Assembly: GCA_947490345.1 (NCBI GenBank)
Contig: CANLGL010000004.1
Coordinates: 71,147-135,146, forward strand
Direction of reading: 5' to 3'
DNA from: Deltaproteobacteria bacterium
Lineage (GTDB): Bacteria; Myxococcota_A; UBA796; SXON01
DNA length: 64,000 nucleotides
Shown one piece after another: positions 29,992 through 39,016 of this stretch (position 1 is the first letter of the stretch; each line of letters starts with the position of its first letter). A program made the position numbers and the translations under genes. The notes beneath the pieces were generated by a model. That model had not been told where the DNA came from. It saw only the letters and a list, made by a program, of their open reading frames with translations, and did no database searches.

Positions 29992-31464
29992 ATGCGCGTC
30001 GTCTGCGATAACTGTGGTGCTTCCTATAAAATTCCAGACTCCAAGCTCACCCAGAAGGTGAACAAGGCCACTTGTCGGAAGTGCGGGAACCCGATCATCA
30101 TCAGCCGGCCCGACGCGGCGCCGGCGCCCGGGCCCGCAACGGACGAACTCGCCGATGAGCGAACGCTCATCACCACACCGGCCGACCTTGAGCGCCAGGC
30201 CCGCAGCCGAACCGCAGTGCCTGTCGATGACGGGAGCGCCGATCCGCGGCCTACCCAGGTATCGCCCGACAACACCGGCGCGGAGATGACGGTTCCCCGC
30301 GAGGCAGCGTCGGTGTTGCACGAGCCGGCGCCCCCTTCCGGTGATGCGCCTACCATCGCCTCAGTAGAGCCGGCGCCCCCGCCACCGTACACGCCCGCTC
30401 CCGCGGTGCCCGCCATCGAGCCGTCGCGGCAGATGCCCGGAACGCTCCCCCCGCCGGGCGCGGCGCCGCCGCCACCTCCCCCGTCGGCGACCCCGCAGCG
30501 CGTCGCCGCCGCCTACGATGCCGCGGCGGCCGGCCCGCCGCCCCCGCCCCCGCCGCGCGCCGCCGACAAGGCGCCCTACGATCCGCGCGGTGACTTGACC
30601 TTCGCGGCGCTCTTGGCGCTCTTGGGGATGGGCGGCGCGCTCCTGAACCTCGTGGCCGCAGCCTTGGCCTTCTCCGCGATCGCGGCCGTGGGCACCTTCA
30701 TCACGGTCTTTGGCTCCGCCGGCGCCGCCCTGGTCATCCTCACCGGCGGTCGCGGCACCCGCCCTGCCAGCATCGTACTGGGCGGGGCCGGCGGCTTCTT
30801 CCTGGCAACGATCCTAGGTATTGGGCACTTTCTCGCCGGTGGCGGTCTCGAGGGGCTCACCCCGGAGGCACCGGCGGCGCTGGCACGCACCACCCCGACG
30901 CCCGTCGCTCCCCCCCCACCCGCACCGGTGCCGGTACCGGTTCCGGTTCCCGTCGTTCCCCCGGTGGAACCGGTTCCGCCCGTCGAAGCCGTCACGCCCA
31001 CCCCCGTGGCGCCGCCGGCCGCACCGATCGCGCCGATCGCACCCAAGCCGGCCGAACCCAAGCCCGCCGAGCCGAAGCCGATCGCGCCGAAGCCCGCCGA
31101 GCCCAAGGCCACGCCCGAACGCATCCCGCCGAAGCCGACCGAGACCGCCAAGGCGAAGCCTCCCCCGGCTGAAGAGGGCGGCAGGACCCTGCCCGTCAGC
31201 GTCATCGACACCATGATGAAGAGCAACAAGGGCGTGAAGATCTGCTACATCAAGGAGAACAAAGCCAGCGGCGAGATGCCCGGCAATGTCAAGCTGAAGA
31301 TGACGATCCAACCGTCGGGTTCGGTGTCGTCGGCGCGGATTCCGTCCGGCGACTGGAAGGGCACCGACTTCGACGCTTGCCTCTCGGCCGCAGCGCAGGC
31401 CATCGACTTCCCAGAGTTCGACGGCGAGGCCCTGAGCATGACGTACGCCTTCCCGAACTTCTAG
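29992..31464 (+). CDS. AgmX/PglI-type TonB-like membrane protein with N-terminal zinc ribbon
   Basis: 490 residues. The N terminus is an MJ0042-type zinc ribbon (VVCDNCGASYKIPDSKL then CRKCGNPIII; four Cys). A long Pro/Ala-rich region (about 50-200) precedes three hydrophobic helices (about 204-285) and a second Pro/Lys-rich linker of repeated PAEPKP. The C terminus (about 400-490) carries an AgmX/PglI-type domain: VKICYIKENKASGEMPGNVKLKMTIQPSGSVSSA and FDACLSAAAQAIDFPEFDG. In Myxococcus such proteins belong to the Glt/Agl gliding and spore-coat machinery. The organisation suggests a periplasm-spanning TonB-like energy or force transducer. No Agl or Glt partners are adjacent. Confidence 0.8.
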   Translation: MRVVCDNCGASYKIPDSKLTQKVNKATCRKCGNPIIISRPDAAPAPGPATDELADERTLITTPADLERQARSRTAVPVDDGSADPRPTQVSPDNTGAEMTVPREAASVLHEPAPPSGDAPTIASVEPAPPPPYTPAPAVPAIEPSRQMPGTLPPPGAAPPPPPPSATPQRVAAAYDAAAAGPPPPPPPRAADKAPYDPRGDLTFAALLALLGMGGALLNLVAAALAFSAIAAVGTFITVFGSAGAALVILTGGRGTRPASIVLGGAGGFFLATILGIGHFLAGGGLEGLTPEAPAALARTTPTPVAPPPPAPVPVPVPVPVVPPVEPVPPVEAVTPTPVAPPAAPIAPIAPKPAEPKPAEPKPIAPKPAEPKATPERIPPKPTETAKAKPPPAEEGGRTLPVSVIDTMMKSNKGVKICYIKENKASGEMPGNVKLKMTIQPSGSVSSARIPSGDWKGTDFDACLSAAAQAIDFPEFDGEALSMTYAFPNF

Positions 31465-31532
31465 CCAGTTCTTCGCGCCATGGTTGCGCGCAGGCTCGCC
31501 CCGGGTGAGACCGCGCCCCCTTTGGAGCTGCC

Positions 31533-33341
31533 GTGAACTTGCGCAACCTCGCCATCATCGCCCACGTCGACCATGGCAAGACCACCCTGGTGGACTTTCT
31601 GCTCAAGCAGGGCGGCACCTTTCGCGCCAACGAACACGTCGCCGACCGAGTCATGGACTCGATGGACCTTGAGCGTGAGCGCGGCATCACCATCATGGCC
31701 AAGGTGGCGTCCATCCACTTCGGCGACACCAAGATCAACATTGTTGATACCCCCGGCCACGCTGACTTCGGTGGCGAGGTCGAGCGGACGCTGAAGATGG
31801 TCGATGCGGCCATGCTCCTTGTCGACGCAAGCGAAGGCCCGCTGCCCCAGACGCGCTTTGTGCTCCGAAAGGCGCTGGAACAGGGTCTGGCGATCCTGGT
31901 TTGCGTCAACAAGATCGACCGGCCCGATGCCCGCGTCCAGGAAGTCGTCAACGAGGTGTACGACCTGTTCATCGACCTGGGCGCCGACGAAAAACAGATC
32001 GAGTTCCCGCTGATGTACGCCGTGGCGCGCGACGGCTGGTGCACCACCACGTACGGCGAAAAAACCGACAGCCTCCTCCCCATGTTCGAGGCCATCGTCA
32101 AACACGTGCCGCCGCCCAAGGTCACGGTCGATGGTGACCTGCAGGCGATGGTGAACCAGCTCGACTACGACAACTACGTCGGCCGGCTCGCGATCGTCCG
32201 TGTCGCGACGGGCGCGATCCGCGAAAAGACCGATGTGGCGCTGGTTGGGGCTGACGGCATTCCCAAGAAGGTACGCGTTTCTTCGCTCTTTCAGTTCGAG
32301 GGCATGAAGCGGGTCCCCGCAACCGAGCTGACCGCAGGAGACATCGGCGCGATCGCCGGCATCCCCGACGTCAACGTCGGCGACAGCTTCTGCGCGTTGG
32401 AAGACCCCAAGCCGCTGCCCCGTTTGAAGGTGGACGAGCCCACGATCGGCATGACGTTCTCGGCCAACACCTCCGGTCTGGCCGGCCGCGAAGGCAAGTA
32501 CATCACCGCGCGCCAGATTCGCGAGCGGCTCGAGAAAGAGATGATGATGAACCCGGCCCTCAAGATGGAGGAGACCGGAGCTGTCGAAGCCATGCGCATC
32601 TTCGGCCGCGGCGAGCTCCAACTCGGCATCCTGATCGAGACCATGCGGCGCGAGGGCTTCGAACTGTCGGTCTCGCGTCCCGAGGTCAAGATGATCCAGG
32701 AGGACGGGGTCCAGAAGGAGCCCTACGAGGTCGCGCAGCTGGACTTCCCCGAGCAGTTCATGGGCGTCGTGACCCAGAAAATGGCCACCCGAAAGGGGCG
32801 CATGACCGAGATGAAAATGGATGGCAGCGCCCGCGTGCGTTTGTTCTTCCGCATCCCCTCGCGTGGTCTGATCGGCTTCCGCGGCGAATACCTCAACGAC
32901 ACCCGCGGTCAGGGCCTGCTCAACACGCTCTTCGATGGCTACGACGTGCACGCCGGCTTCATCCAGAGCCGCAACAACGGCTCGCTCATCTCCGATCGCA
33001 CCGGGGAAGCCACCACCTACGCGCTTTTCCACCTTCAGCCGCGTGGGCGAATGTTCATCCACCCTCAGACTCTGGTCTACGAGGGGATGATCGTCGGCGA
33101 AAATAGCCGCGACAACGACCTGAACATCGACTGCACCCGGGAAAAGCAGCTCAACAACATCCGGAGCGCCGGCGCCGATGAGAAGCAGATTCTCGTCCCG
33201 CCGATCCAGATGAGCCTCGAAAAGGCGCTTGAGTACATCGCCGAAGACGAGCTGGTCGAGATCACGCCGAGCGCGATTCGGCTGCGGAAGAAAGAACTGC
33301 GCAAGAACATGCGCAGCGTCGTTCGGGGCGAGCGCGACTAG
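31533..33341 (+). CDS. typA: ribosome-binding GTPase BipA/TypA
   Basis: 602 residues from GTG 31533, with GGAG upstream. Translational GTPase motifs: G1 AHVDHGKTTL (10-19), G2 ERERGITI, G3 VDTPGHADF, G4 VNKIDRPD. Domain order and landmarks (FGRGELQLGILIETMRREGFE, RGLIGFRGEYL, VGENSRDNDLNIDCTREKQLNNIRSAGADEK) are those of BipA. It assists 50S assembly and stress adaptation. Length is normal. The ABC-F gene follows after 2 bp, so the two ribosome-associated factors probably form one unit. Confidence 0.95.
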   Translation: MNLRNLAIIAHVDHGKTTLVDFLLKQGGTFRANEHVADRVMDSMDLERERGITIMAKVASIHFGDTKINIVDTPGHADFGGEVERTLKMVDAAMLLVDASEGPLPQTRFVLRKALEQGLAILVCVNKIDRPDARVQEVVNEVYDLFIDLGADEKQIEFPLMYAVARDGWCTTTYGEKTDSLLPMFEAIVKHVPPPKVTVDGDLQAMVNQLDYDNYVGRLAIVRVATGAIREKTDVALVGADGIPKKVRVSSLFQFEGMKRVPATELTAGDIGAIAGIPDVNVGDSFCALEDPKPLPRLKVDEPTIGMTFSANTSGLAGREGKYITARQIRERLEKEMMMNPALKMEETGAVEAMRIFGRGELQLGILIETMRREGFELSVSRPEVKMIQEDGVQKEPYEVAQLDFPEQFMGVVTQKMATRKGRMTEMKMDGSARVRLFFRIPSRGLIGFRGEYLNDTRGQGLLNTLFDGYDVHAGFIQSRNNGSLISDRTGEATTYALFHLQPRGRMFIHPQTLVYEGMIVGENSRDNDLNIDCTREKQLNNIRSAGADEKQILVPPIQMSLEKALEYIAEDELVEITPSAIRLRKKELRKNMRSVVRGERD

Positions 33342-33343
33342 CC

Positions 33344-34924
33344 ATGATCGTCGTCGACAACGTCTCGAAGAGCTTCGCAGGTAAAAAGCTCTTTGACGAG
33401 GTGACCACCTCGTTCGGACCGGGCAAGCGTTTCGGCCTGACCGGGCCCAACGGCGCGGGCAAGTCGACGTTCATGAAGATCCTGATCGGGGACCTCGACG
33501 CCGACACCGGCCGCATCTCAAAACCCAAGCGTCTCGGTGTCCTGCGGCAGGACCACACCATCTACGACCACATGCGGGTGATTGACGTGGTCATCGCCGG
33601 TAACCCTCGGCTGTGGGAGGCGATGCAGCGCAAAGACGTGCTGCTCGCCCAGGACGAGCAGACCGAGGACGAGGGCATGGAGCTGGGTGAGCTCGAGTGT
33701 GTCGTCGCCGAGGAGGATGGGTACAGCGCCGAGGCCGATGCCGCCGTGCTCCTGGAGGGGCTGGGCATCGTTCAGGGCAGCCAGGACAAGCCCCTGTCCG
33801 AGCTCAAGGGCGGCTTCAAACTCCGGGTGCTCCTGGCTCAAGCGCTCTTCGGCCGGCCCCAGGCGCTGCTCTTGGACGAGCCGACCAATCACCTGGACCT
33901 CGAGTCCATCGAGTGGTTGGAGGACTTTCTCCTGTCCTTCAGTGGGGTGCTAGTGGTGATCAGCCACGACCGGCACTTTCTCAATGCGGTGTGCACCCAC
34001 ATCGCCGACATCGACTACGAGTCCATTCTCCAGTACACCGGAAACTACGACGACATGGTGCGGGCCAAGGCCCAGGTGCGTGGCCAGGTCGAGTCCTCCA
34101 ACGCCAAGAAGATGGAGAAGGTCAAGCAGCTGCAGGACTTCATCCAGCGCTTCGCCGCCGGCACCCGCTCGACCCAGGCTGCCAGCCGCAAGAAGGAGCT
34201 GCAGCGCCTGCGCCCGGACGAGATCAAACGCAGCAACATCGCGCGGCCGTTCATCAAGTTCGAGTTCGACAAGCCCGGTGGGCGCGACGTCCTGGAGGTC
34301 CACAAGCTCGCCTGTGGATACGACGGCACCCCGATCTTCCGCGGTCTCCACCTTTCGCTTTCCCGCGGCGACAAGGTCGCGGTGATCGGCCGAAACGGGG
34401 TCGGAAAGACCACGCTCATCGAGACGCTGATCGGGAAACTACCGGCGATCCAAGGCAACATCAAGTGGGGACACGAGGTCGACGTCGGCTACTTCCCTCA
34501 GGAGCACGAGGGACTGATCCCGCCGGGACACAAGATCTTCGACTGGATGTTCGAGCAGAAGCCCTCGGCCGGCAAGGAGGGCGTTCGCAGCGTGCTCGGA
34601 CGCATGCTCTTCTCGGGTGATGACGGCGAAAAGCCCACCACCACGCTTTCCGGCGGCGAGCGGGTGCGCGCCATTCTGTCGCGACTGATGTTGCTCCGCC
34701 ACAACACGCTGATCCTCGACGAGCCGACCAACCACATGGACCTGGAGTCGATCTCGTCCTTGCGCGACGGCATCTCCGGCTTCGCCGGCACCTGTGTTTT
34801 CGTCACCCACGATCGCGATCTCGTCGAAGGTGTGGCCAACAAGATCATCGCCATCGAGGACGGTCGCATCGACGTGTTCCCCGGGGGCTGGTCGGAGTAC
34901 CGACGGGCGAAGGCCAAAGCCTGA
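33344..34924 (+). CDS. ABC-F family ATPase (YbiT-type translation factor)
   Basis: 526 residues with two ABC cassettes and no membrane domain. Cassette 1: Walker A GPNGAGKSTF, signature LSELKGGFKLRVLLAQALF, Walker B LLLDEPTNHLDL. Cassette 2: GRNGVGKTTL, TLSGGERVRAILSRLM, LILDEPTNHMDL. The interdomain linker carries the Lys/Arg-rich P-site tRNA-interaction motif region (NAKKMEKVKQLQDFIQRFAAGTRSTQAASRKKELQRLRPDEIKRSNIARPFIKF). The signature LKGGF in cassette 1 rather than LSGGQ is a recognised YbiT-like feature. It acts on stalled ribosomes, consistent with the typA neighbour. Confidence 0.9.
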   Translation: MIVVDNVSKSFAGKKLFDEVTTSFGPGKRFGLTGPNGAGKSTFMKILIGDLDADTGRISKPKRLGVLRQDHTIYDHMRVIDVVIAGNPRLWEAMQRKDVLLAQDEQTEDEGMELGELECVVAEEDGYSAEADAAVLLEGLGIVQGSQDKPLSELKGGFKLRVLLAQALFGRPQALLLDEPTNHLDLESIEWLEDFLLSFSGVLVVISHDRHFLNAVCTHIADIDYESILQYTGNYDDMVRAKAQVRGQVESSNAKKMEKVKQLQDFIQRFAAGTRSTQAASRKKELQRLRPDEIKRSNIARPFIKFEFDKPGGRDVLEVHKLACGYDGTPIFRGLHLSLSRGDKVAVIGRNGVGKTTLIETLIGKLPAIQGNIKWGHEVDVGYFPQEHEGLIPPGHKIFDWMFEQKPSAGKEGVRSVLGRMLFSGDDGEKPTTTLSGGERVRAILSRLMLLRHNTLILDEPTNHMDLESISSLRDGISGFAGTCVFVTHDRDLVEGVANKIIAIEDGRIDVFPGGWSEYRRAKAKA

Positions 34925-34930
34925 GAGAAC

Positions 34931-34946
34931 GGGGCATCGATGCCCC
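34931..34946 (+). terminator. GC-rich hairpin after the ABC-F gene
   Basis: Perfect 16-nt palindrome GGGGCATCGATGCCCC 7 bp after the ABC-F stop, forming a 6-bp stem with a TCGA loop. No T tract follows. It may end the typA unit or act as a protein-binding palindrome. Confidence 0.35.
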
Positions 34947-34987
34947 ACCTGGGACATGCGCGCCCCGATCGAAGTGCGCGGATTTCC

Positions 34988-35016
34988 TTGTGAAATCGAC
35001 ACAGTTGGGGTACCAT
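34988..35016 (+). promoter_or_regulatory. putative sigma-70 promoter for the VWA lipoprotein operon
   Basis: TTGTGA (34988-34993), a 17-bp spacer and TACCAT (35011-35016). The start would be near 35023, which excludes the upstream in-frame ATG at 34990 and supports the GTG at 35038. The -10 context GGTACCRT recurs in the promoter at 4247-4275. Confidence 0.4.
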
Positions 35017-35037
35017 CCCACGCTCGGTGAGGTGCGC

Positions 35038-37035
35038 GTGCGTGGTTCCATTGTCGTTTGGTTGGTCCTGACAGGGTGTGGCTTCGGCGGAACCGAGGGC
35101 GGAAGCGACGATCCCAACCAGCTGGTGTCGTGGAAAGACGAGGACGGGGACACCATCCTCGACCTCGACGAAGGCTATGTCGACCCCGCGGACGTGGACT
35201 CGGCTGACGAGGAGTCCGGCATCTCCACCGATAGCGACGAGGACGAGACGCCCGACTACCAGGACCTGGACAGCGACGACGACGGCATCGACGACGACGT
35301 CGAAGCGGGCGATGCGGAGGTCATCACCCTGCCGTGGGACAGCGACCTCGACGGCACCCCCGACTTCCGCGACCTCGACAGCGACGACAACTGCATCGAC
35401 GACGAGGACGAAGGCAGCAAGGACGGGGACGACGACGACATCCGCAACTACGCCGACCTGGACGACGATGGCGACGGCATCCTCGACACCATCGAGATCG
35501 GCGCCGACTGTGCCGTGCTCGATTCTGACGGCGACGGCGACCCCGACTACCGAGACGAGGACAGCGACAACGACGGCGCCAGCGACGCGATCGAGGCGGG
35601 CACCAGCGCGTGGGAAAGCCAGCCCCGCGACCTCGATGGCGATGGCACCGCCGACTACCTCGACCAGGACAGCGACGGCGACGGCTTCTCCGACAGCGAC
35701 GAGGCCGGCGGCGGCGACACTGCGCGCGACACGGACGGGGACGGCATGTGGGACGGCGCCGACACCGACGCCGACGGCGACGGGATTCCCGACGCGGAAG
35801 AAGCTGCGCATGGCACCGACCGGCTCAACTCCGATAGCGACGGAGACGGGTTCACGGACGGCGCAGAGGTTTCTGCCGGGACCAATCCGGCCGACGCCGG
35901 CAGCGTCATCGTCGGCATCTACGTGACTGTCCCCGAGCGCACCAACGTCGAGGAGACCTTCGAATTCACGCTGAGCGTCAGCCAGGGCGACATCGGCTTC
36001 CTGCTCGACACCACCTGCTCGATGTCGGGCACCCTCAACTCCATGGCGGCCGAGTTTTCGACGATTGTCACCCAGGTCTCGGCGAACGTTCCTGACGCTC
36101 AGTACGCGGTCGCCACCTTCGACGACTACAACTACGGCAGCTACGGCACCAGCGGCGACCTGATCTACTCGCTCGTCCAGCCCATCACCACCAGCACCTC
36201 GCGGGTGCAGAGCGCGCTGTCCAGCCTGAGCGTTCACAACGGCGTGGACGGCCCTGAGGGCTCGATGGAGGCTGTCTACCAGGCGCTGAGCGGCGCCGGC
36301 TACGACATGAACTGCAACAACAGCTTCGACTCGTCCAAAGACGCGCGCCCCTTCATCGCCAGCGGCGGCGACCCGTTCAACGGCGGCGGCGGACAGAACT
36401 ACGACGCCGGAATTCCCGGCATCGGTACCGGCGGCGGCATGGGCTTCCGCCCGTACGCGCTCCCGGTACTGGTCTACGTGACCGACAATTACATGCGAGA
36501 CCCCGAAAACGGGTACGGAAGCCCAGGCGGCTGCCCAGGCGACGCCGGCCAGAGCGACGTCGTCGCCGCCGCGGGCGCACTCAACTCAACCCTGATCGGC
36601 ATCGCCGTCTCTGGCTCGTTGCCGCTGGCACAGATGAACTCGCTGGCGACGCGTACCAGCAGCTACGCCGACACCGACGGCGACGGCGCCGCGGATGACG
36701 CGCTGGTCTTCCAGTGGTCGGGCAGCTCTGCCACGCTGCGCACCACGATCGTCGATGCGATCAGCGATCTCGTCGACAGCGTGCAGTTTTCCGAGGTCAC
36801 CTTGGAGGTTGCCGGCGACGAGTACGGGTTCGTGAAGTCGATCGATCCCGAGACCGTCACCCTCTCCTCGAGCGCGAACGGGCAGGTGCTGGAGTTCGAC
36901 CTGGTGTTCCGCGGTGCTGTCGCCGCGGCCGAGGCCGACCAGACCTACAAGCTGACCCTCAACGTGCTCGGCGACGGCACCGTTTTGCTCGACACCCTCG
37001 ACATCTTCGTCGTCGTTCCGGGAAGGACCTACTGA
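35038..37035 (+). CDS. lipoprotein with Asp-rich calcium-binding repeats and VWA-like domain
   Basis: 665 residues from GTG 35038, chosen because GGTGAGG (35026-35032) lies 5 bp upstream and the product begins with a proper lipoprotein signal (VRGSIVVWLVLTGC). Residues about 25-290 are thrombospondin-type-3-like repeats (DSDGDG, DTDGDGMWDGADTDADGDG), expected to bind calcium. From about 315 a von Willebrand A/integrin-beta-like domain follows: GFLLDTTCSMSGTLNSM supplies the MIDAS D-x-T-x-S-x-S pattern with an unusual Cys, plus ATFDDY and VYVTDNY. A C-terminal beta domain ends the protein. Probably a surface adhesion or matrix protein. The next lipoprotein overlaps by 1 bp (TGATG). Confidence 0.8.
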   Translation: MRGSIVVWLVLTGCGFGGTEGGSDDPNQLVSWKDEDGDTILDLDEGYVDPADVDSADEESGISTDSDEDETPDYQDLDSDDDGIDDDVEAGDAEVITLPWDSDLDGTPDFRDLDSDDNCIDDEDEGSKDGDDDDIRNYADLDDDGDGILDTIEIGADCAVLDSDGDGDPDYRDEDSDNDGASDAIEAGTSAWESQPRDLDGDGTADYLDQDSDGDGFSDSDEAGGGDTARDTDGDGMWDGADTDADGDGIPDAEEAAHGTDRLNSDSDGDGFTDGAEVSAGTNPADAGSVIVGIYVTVPERTNVEETFEFTLSVSQGDIGFLLDTTCSMSGTLNSMAAEFSTIVTQVSANVPDAQYAVATFDDYNYGSYGTSGDLIYSLVQPITTSTSRVQSALSSLSVHNGVDGPEGSMEAVYQALSGAGYDMNCNNSFDSSKDARPFIASGGDPFNGGGGQNYDAGIPGIGTGGGMGFRPYALPVLVYVTDNYMRDPENGYGSPGGCPGDAGQSDVVAAAGALNSTLIGIAVSGSLPLAQMNSLATRTSSYADTDGDGAADDALVFQWSGSSATLRTTIVDAISDLVDSVQFSEVTLEVAGDEYGFVKSIDPETVTLSSSANGQVLEFDLVFRGAVAAAEADQTYKLTLNVLGDGTVLLDTLDIFVVVPGRTY

Positions 37036-38099
37036 TGCGCACCCTTGCTCCTGGCCTGCTGCTCGCCCTTTTCGCCTGCGAGACCGAAAGCAACCTCGCC
37101 CGCGTGCCCGACATCTACGGACATGGAGACGGCTCCATCGTCGGCCGGGTCTGTGACCCGGAGCGCTTCGTGTGGCTGGAAGGTGCGACGGTGTACACCC
37201 ACGTCATCGACTCCACCGGCGAGCTCCGCGACACGCGCACCACCGAGTCGGATGAGGACGGAAGCTGGGCTCTGGACGATCTGGCCGACGGAACCTACAC
37301 CGTCTACGTCCAGTACGGCTCGACCACGGTCGACATGTTCGACGCCAAGGTGTTCAACGGCCGCGAAACCGAGGTCCCGCAGGGAAGTTGCTCGGGTTCG
37401 GCCGACGTCGAGGTGGCGGTCATCACCGGCGACTTCGATGACTTCGACACGGTACTCAAGGCCGCCGGCGTCGGCGGCGCTCACGAGGTCAACGGGCAGG
37501 TCGGGGCGGAGCTGCTTCAGTTCTTGGAGAATCCGGACGAAATGGAGGCCTACGACGCCATCTTCTTCGCTGGCGGTCACCTGGAGGAGGGCATCTTCTA
37601 CTCCAACGACGGCTCCGCGGCCGAAACCGTCCAACTGGTGCTCGACAACCTGAAGGCCTACGTCGATGACGGCGGCATCGTTTTCGCCAGCGACTGGAGC
37701 TACGACGTCATCGAGGAGACGTGGCCACAGCAGATCACCTTCCTCGGTAGCGGCGCCCCGGAGACCGCGCAAATCGGCGAGCCCGAGCTGCTGAAGTGCG
37801 ACGTCAACAACGGCGACCTCGAAGACGAGCTCGGGAAGGCGACGGTCAACGTGGACCTGGACCTCGACGCCTGGCCCGTCGTCGACTCTGTCGGCGACGA
37901 GGCGAAGGTTTTCCTGTCAGGGGACGCAACGTGGCGCAAGGGCATGGAGACGGGGAAGGAAGAGAACTCGCCGATGCTGATTGAGTTCGAGATGGGCAAA
38001 GGGGCGGTGGTGTTTACGCCGTGGCGCATGAGCGCCAACATCGACGACGCCCGGCTCAAAGTGGTGCGGTGGATCATCGGCCGCGAGCTCGGCGAATAA
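37035..38099 (+). CDS. lipoprotein with carboxypeptidase-regulatory-like domain
   Basis: 354 residues; ATG overlaps the upstream TGA. Lipoprotein signal MRTLAPGLLLALFAC. Residues about 32-115 fit a CarboxypepD_reg-like beta sandwich (GSIVGRVCDPERFVWLEGATVYTHV, SDEDGSWALDDLADGTYTVYVQYG). The second half (VAVITGDFDDFDTVLKAAG, YDAIFFAGGHLEEGIF, LKAYVDDGGIVFASDWSYDVI, GKGAVVFTPWRMSANIDD) has the strand-turn pattern of a class I glutamine amidotransferase-like fold, as in ThuA-type proteins, without a clear catalytic Cys. Surface partner of the VWA lipoprotein. Confidence 0.7.
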   Translation: MRTLAPGLLLALFACETESNLARVPDIYGHGDGSIVGRVCDPERFVWLEGATVYTHVIDSTGELRDTRTTESDEDGSWALDDLADGTYTVYVQYGSTTVDMFDAKVFNGRETEVPQGSCSGSADVEVAVITGDFDDFDTVLKAAGVGGAHEVNGQVGAELLQFLENPDEMEAYDAIFFAGGHLEEGIFYSNDGSAAETVQLVLDNLKAYVDDGGIVFASDWSYDVIEETWPQQITFLGSGAPETAQIGEPELLKCDVNNGDLEDELGKATVNVDLDLDAWPVVDSVGDEAKVFLSGDATWRKGMETGKEENSPMLIEFEMGKGAVVFTPWRMSANIDDARLKVVRWIIGRELGE

Positions 38100-38109
38100 G
38101 CTCCCCACG

Positions 38110-38991
38110 GTGGGCACCGGCCTTCTGGAGCTGTTTTCTGGCATCGGCGCTGCGGGCATCGCCTGGGGTGGACCGGTGGTGGGCGCCATCGACCAGAACT
38201 CGCACGCCAACACGACGTACCTGGAGAACCACGACCTGGCACCGCGCTCGTGGAACCTCGCCGGGGTCACGGCGGCCCAGCTCGGCGCCTTCTCAGCGGA
38301 GCGCTGGTGGTTGTCGCCCCCCTGCCAACCGTTCACCGTACGCGGCGCGCGGCGCGACCTGGACGACCCTCGTGTGAAGCCGCTCTTGCGCGTCCTCGCC
38401 ATCCTGTGCGAGCTGCGCCCACGCGTCGTCGCCATGGAAAACGTGCCCGGATTCGTCGCGTCCGCCACCCGCGGAGAGCTGCGCGCTGCCTTGATCACAG
38501 CGGGGTACACCCTCGACGAACGACTCCTGTGCCCGACGTCGTTGGGGGTGCCGATGCGGCGGCAGCGCTACTACCTCGTCGCCCGCCTTGGGCAAGGCCA
38601 GGGCCATCGGTCGCGATTCGAGACGCCGGTGCCCGTCTCTCCCACGCGCCCGCTCTCCAGCTTTGTCGACGCCGAGCCTGATCCAGCGCTGTACCTGAGC
38701 GAGGCGGTGATCGCGACCTGGGGGCACTCCGTCAATATTCTGGACAGCGAGGACCCAGCCGCGGTCGCGACGTGCTTCACCTCGGCCTACGGCCGCTCGC
38801 CCGTTCGATCCGGCAGCTACCTCCGCGATGGGGGCGGTGTCCGCTACTTCGCACCCGAGGAGATCCTTCGCCTGTTGGGCTTTCCCGACACCTTCCGCTT
38901 TCCAGAGCCGCTGGCCCGTCCCGTTCGGTGGGACCTCGCCGGCAACAGTCTCAGCGTGGACGCGGTTCGGGCGCTGCGTCTGGAAACTTGA
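38110..38991 (+). CDS. Dnmt2 (TRDMT1)-type cytosine-C5 methyltransferase, probable tRNA methyltransferase
   Basis: 293 residues, GTG start 10 bp after the lipoprotein gene. C5-methyltransferase motifs: I LLELFSGIGAAGIAWGG, IV SPPCQPFT with catalytic Cys72, VI MENVPGF (Glu110), VIII RRQRYYLVA and X GNSLSVDAV. Details beyond the general family match eukaryotic Dnmt2: SPPCQPFTxxGxxxDxxDxR, ENVxGFxxSxTR, PTSLGVPxxRxRYYLVA, the Dnmt2-signature C222-F-T followed by a Tyr (CFTSAYG), and RYFAPEEILRLLGFPDTFRFPE before motif X. Dnmt2 enzymes methylate C38 of tRNA-Asp or, in Geobacter, tRNA-Glu. No restriction endonuclease is adjacent, which argues against a restriction-modification role. Confidence 0.85.
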   Translation: MGTGLLELFSGIGAAGIAWGGPVVGAIDQNSHANTTYLENHDLAPRSWNLAGVTAAQLGAFSAERWWLSPPCQPFTVRGARRDLDDPRVKPLLRVLAILCELRPRVVAMENVPGFVASATRGELRAALITAGYTLDERLLCPTSLGVPMRRQRYYLVARLGQGQGHRSRFETPVPVSPTRPLSSFVDAEPDPALYLSEAVIATWGHSVNILDSEDPAAVATCFTSAYGRSPVRSGSYLRDGGGVRYFAPEEILRLLGFPDTFRFPEPLARPVRWDLAGNSLSVDAVRALRLET

Positions 38992-39016
38992 CGATCGGCC
39001 TGTACTCGGGAGTTCC

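Noticed and set aside
31461-33062. 533-residue - strand frame opposite typA
   Set aside because: typA is unambiguous on the + strand; the mirror frame has no recognisable domain.
34990-35037. In-frame ATG at 34990 as start of the VWA lipoprotein
   Set aside because: It would lie within the predicted promoter and place 16 extra residues before a complete lipoprotein signal; GTG 35038 has a good ribosome site.
38110-38991. Type II restriction-modification methyltransferase
   Set aside because: Dnmt2-specific segments (CFT, PTSLG, RYFxPEEI) and absence of a neighbouring endonuclease favour a tRNA enzyme.
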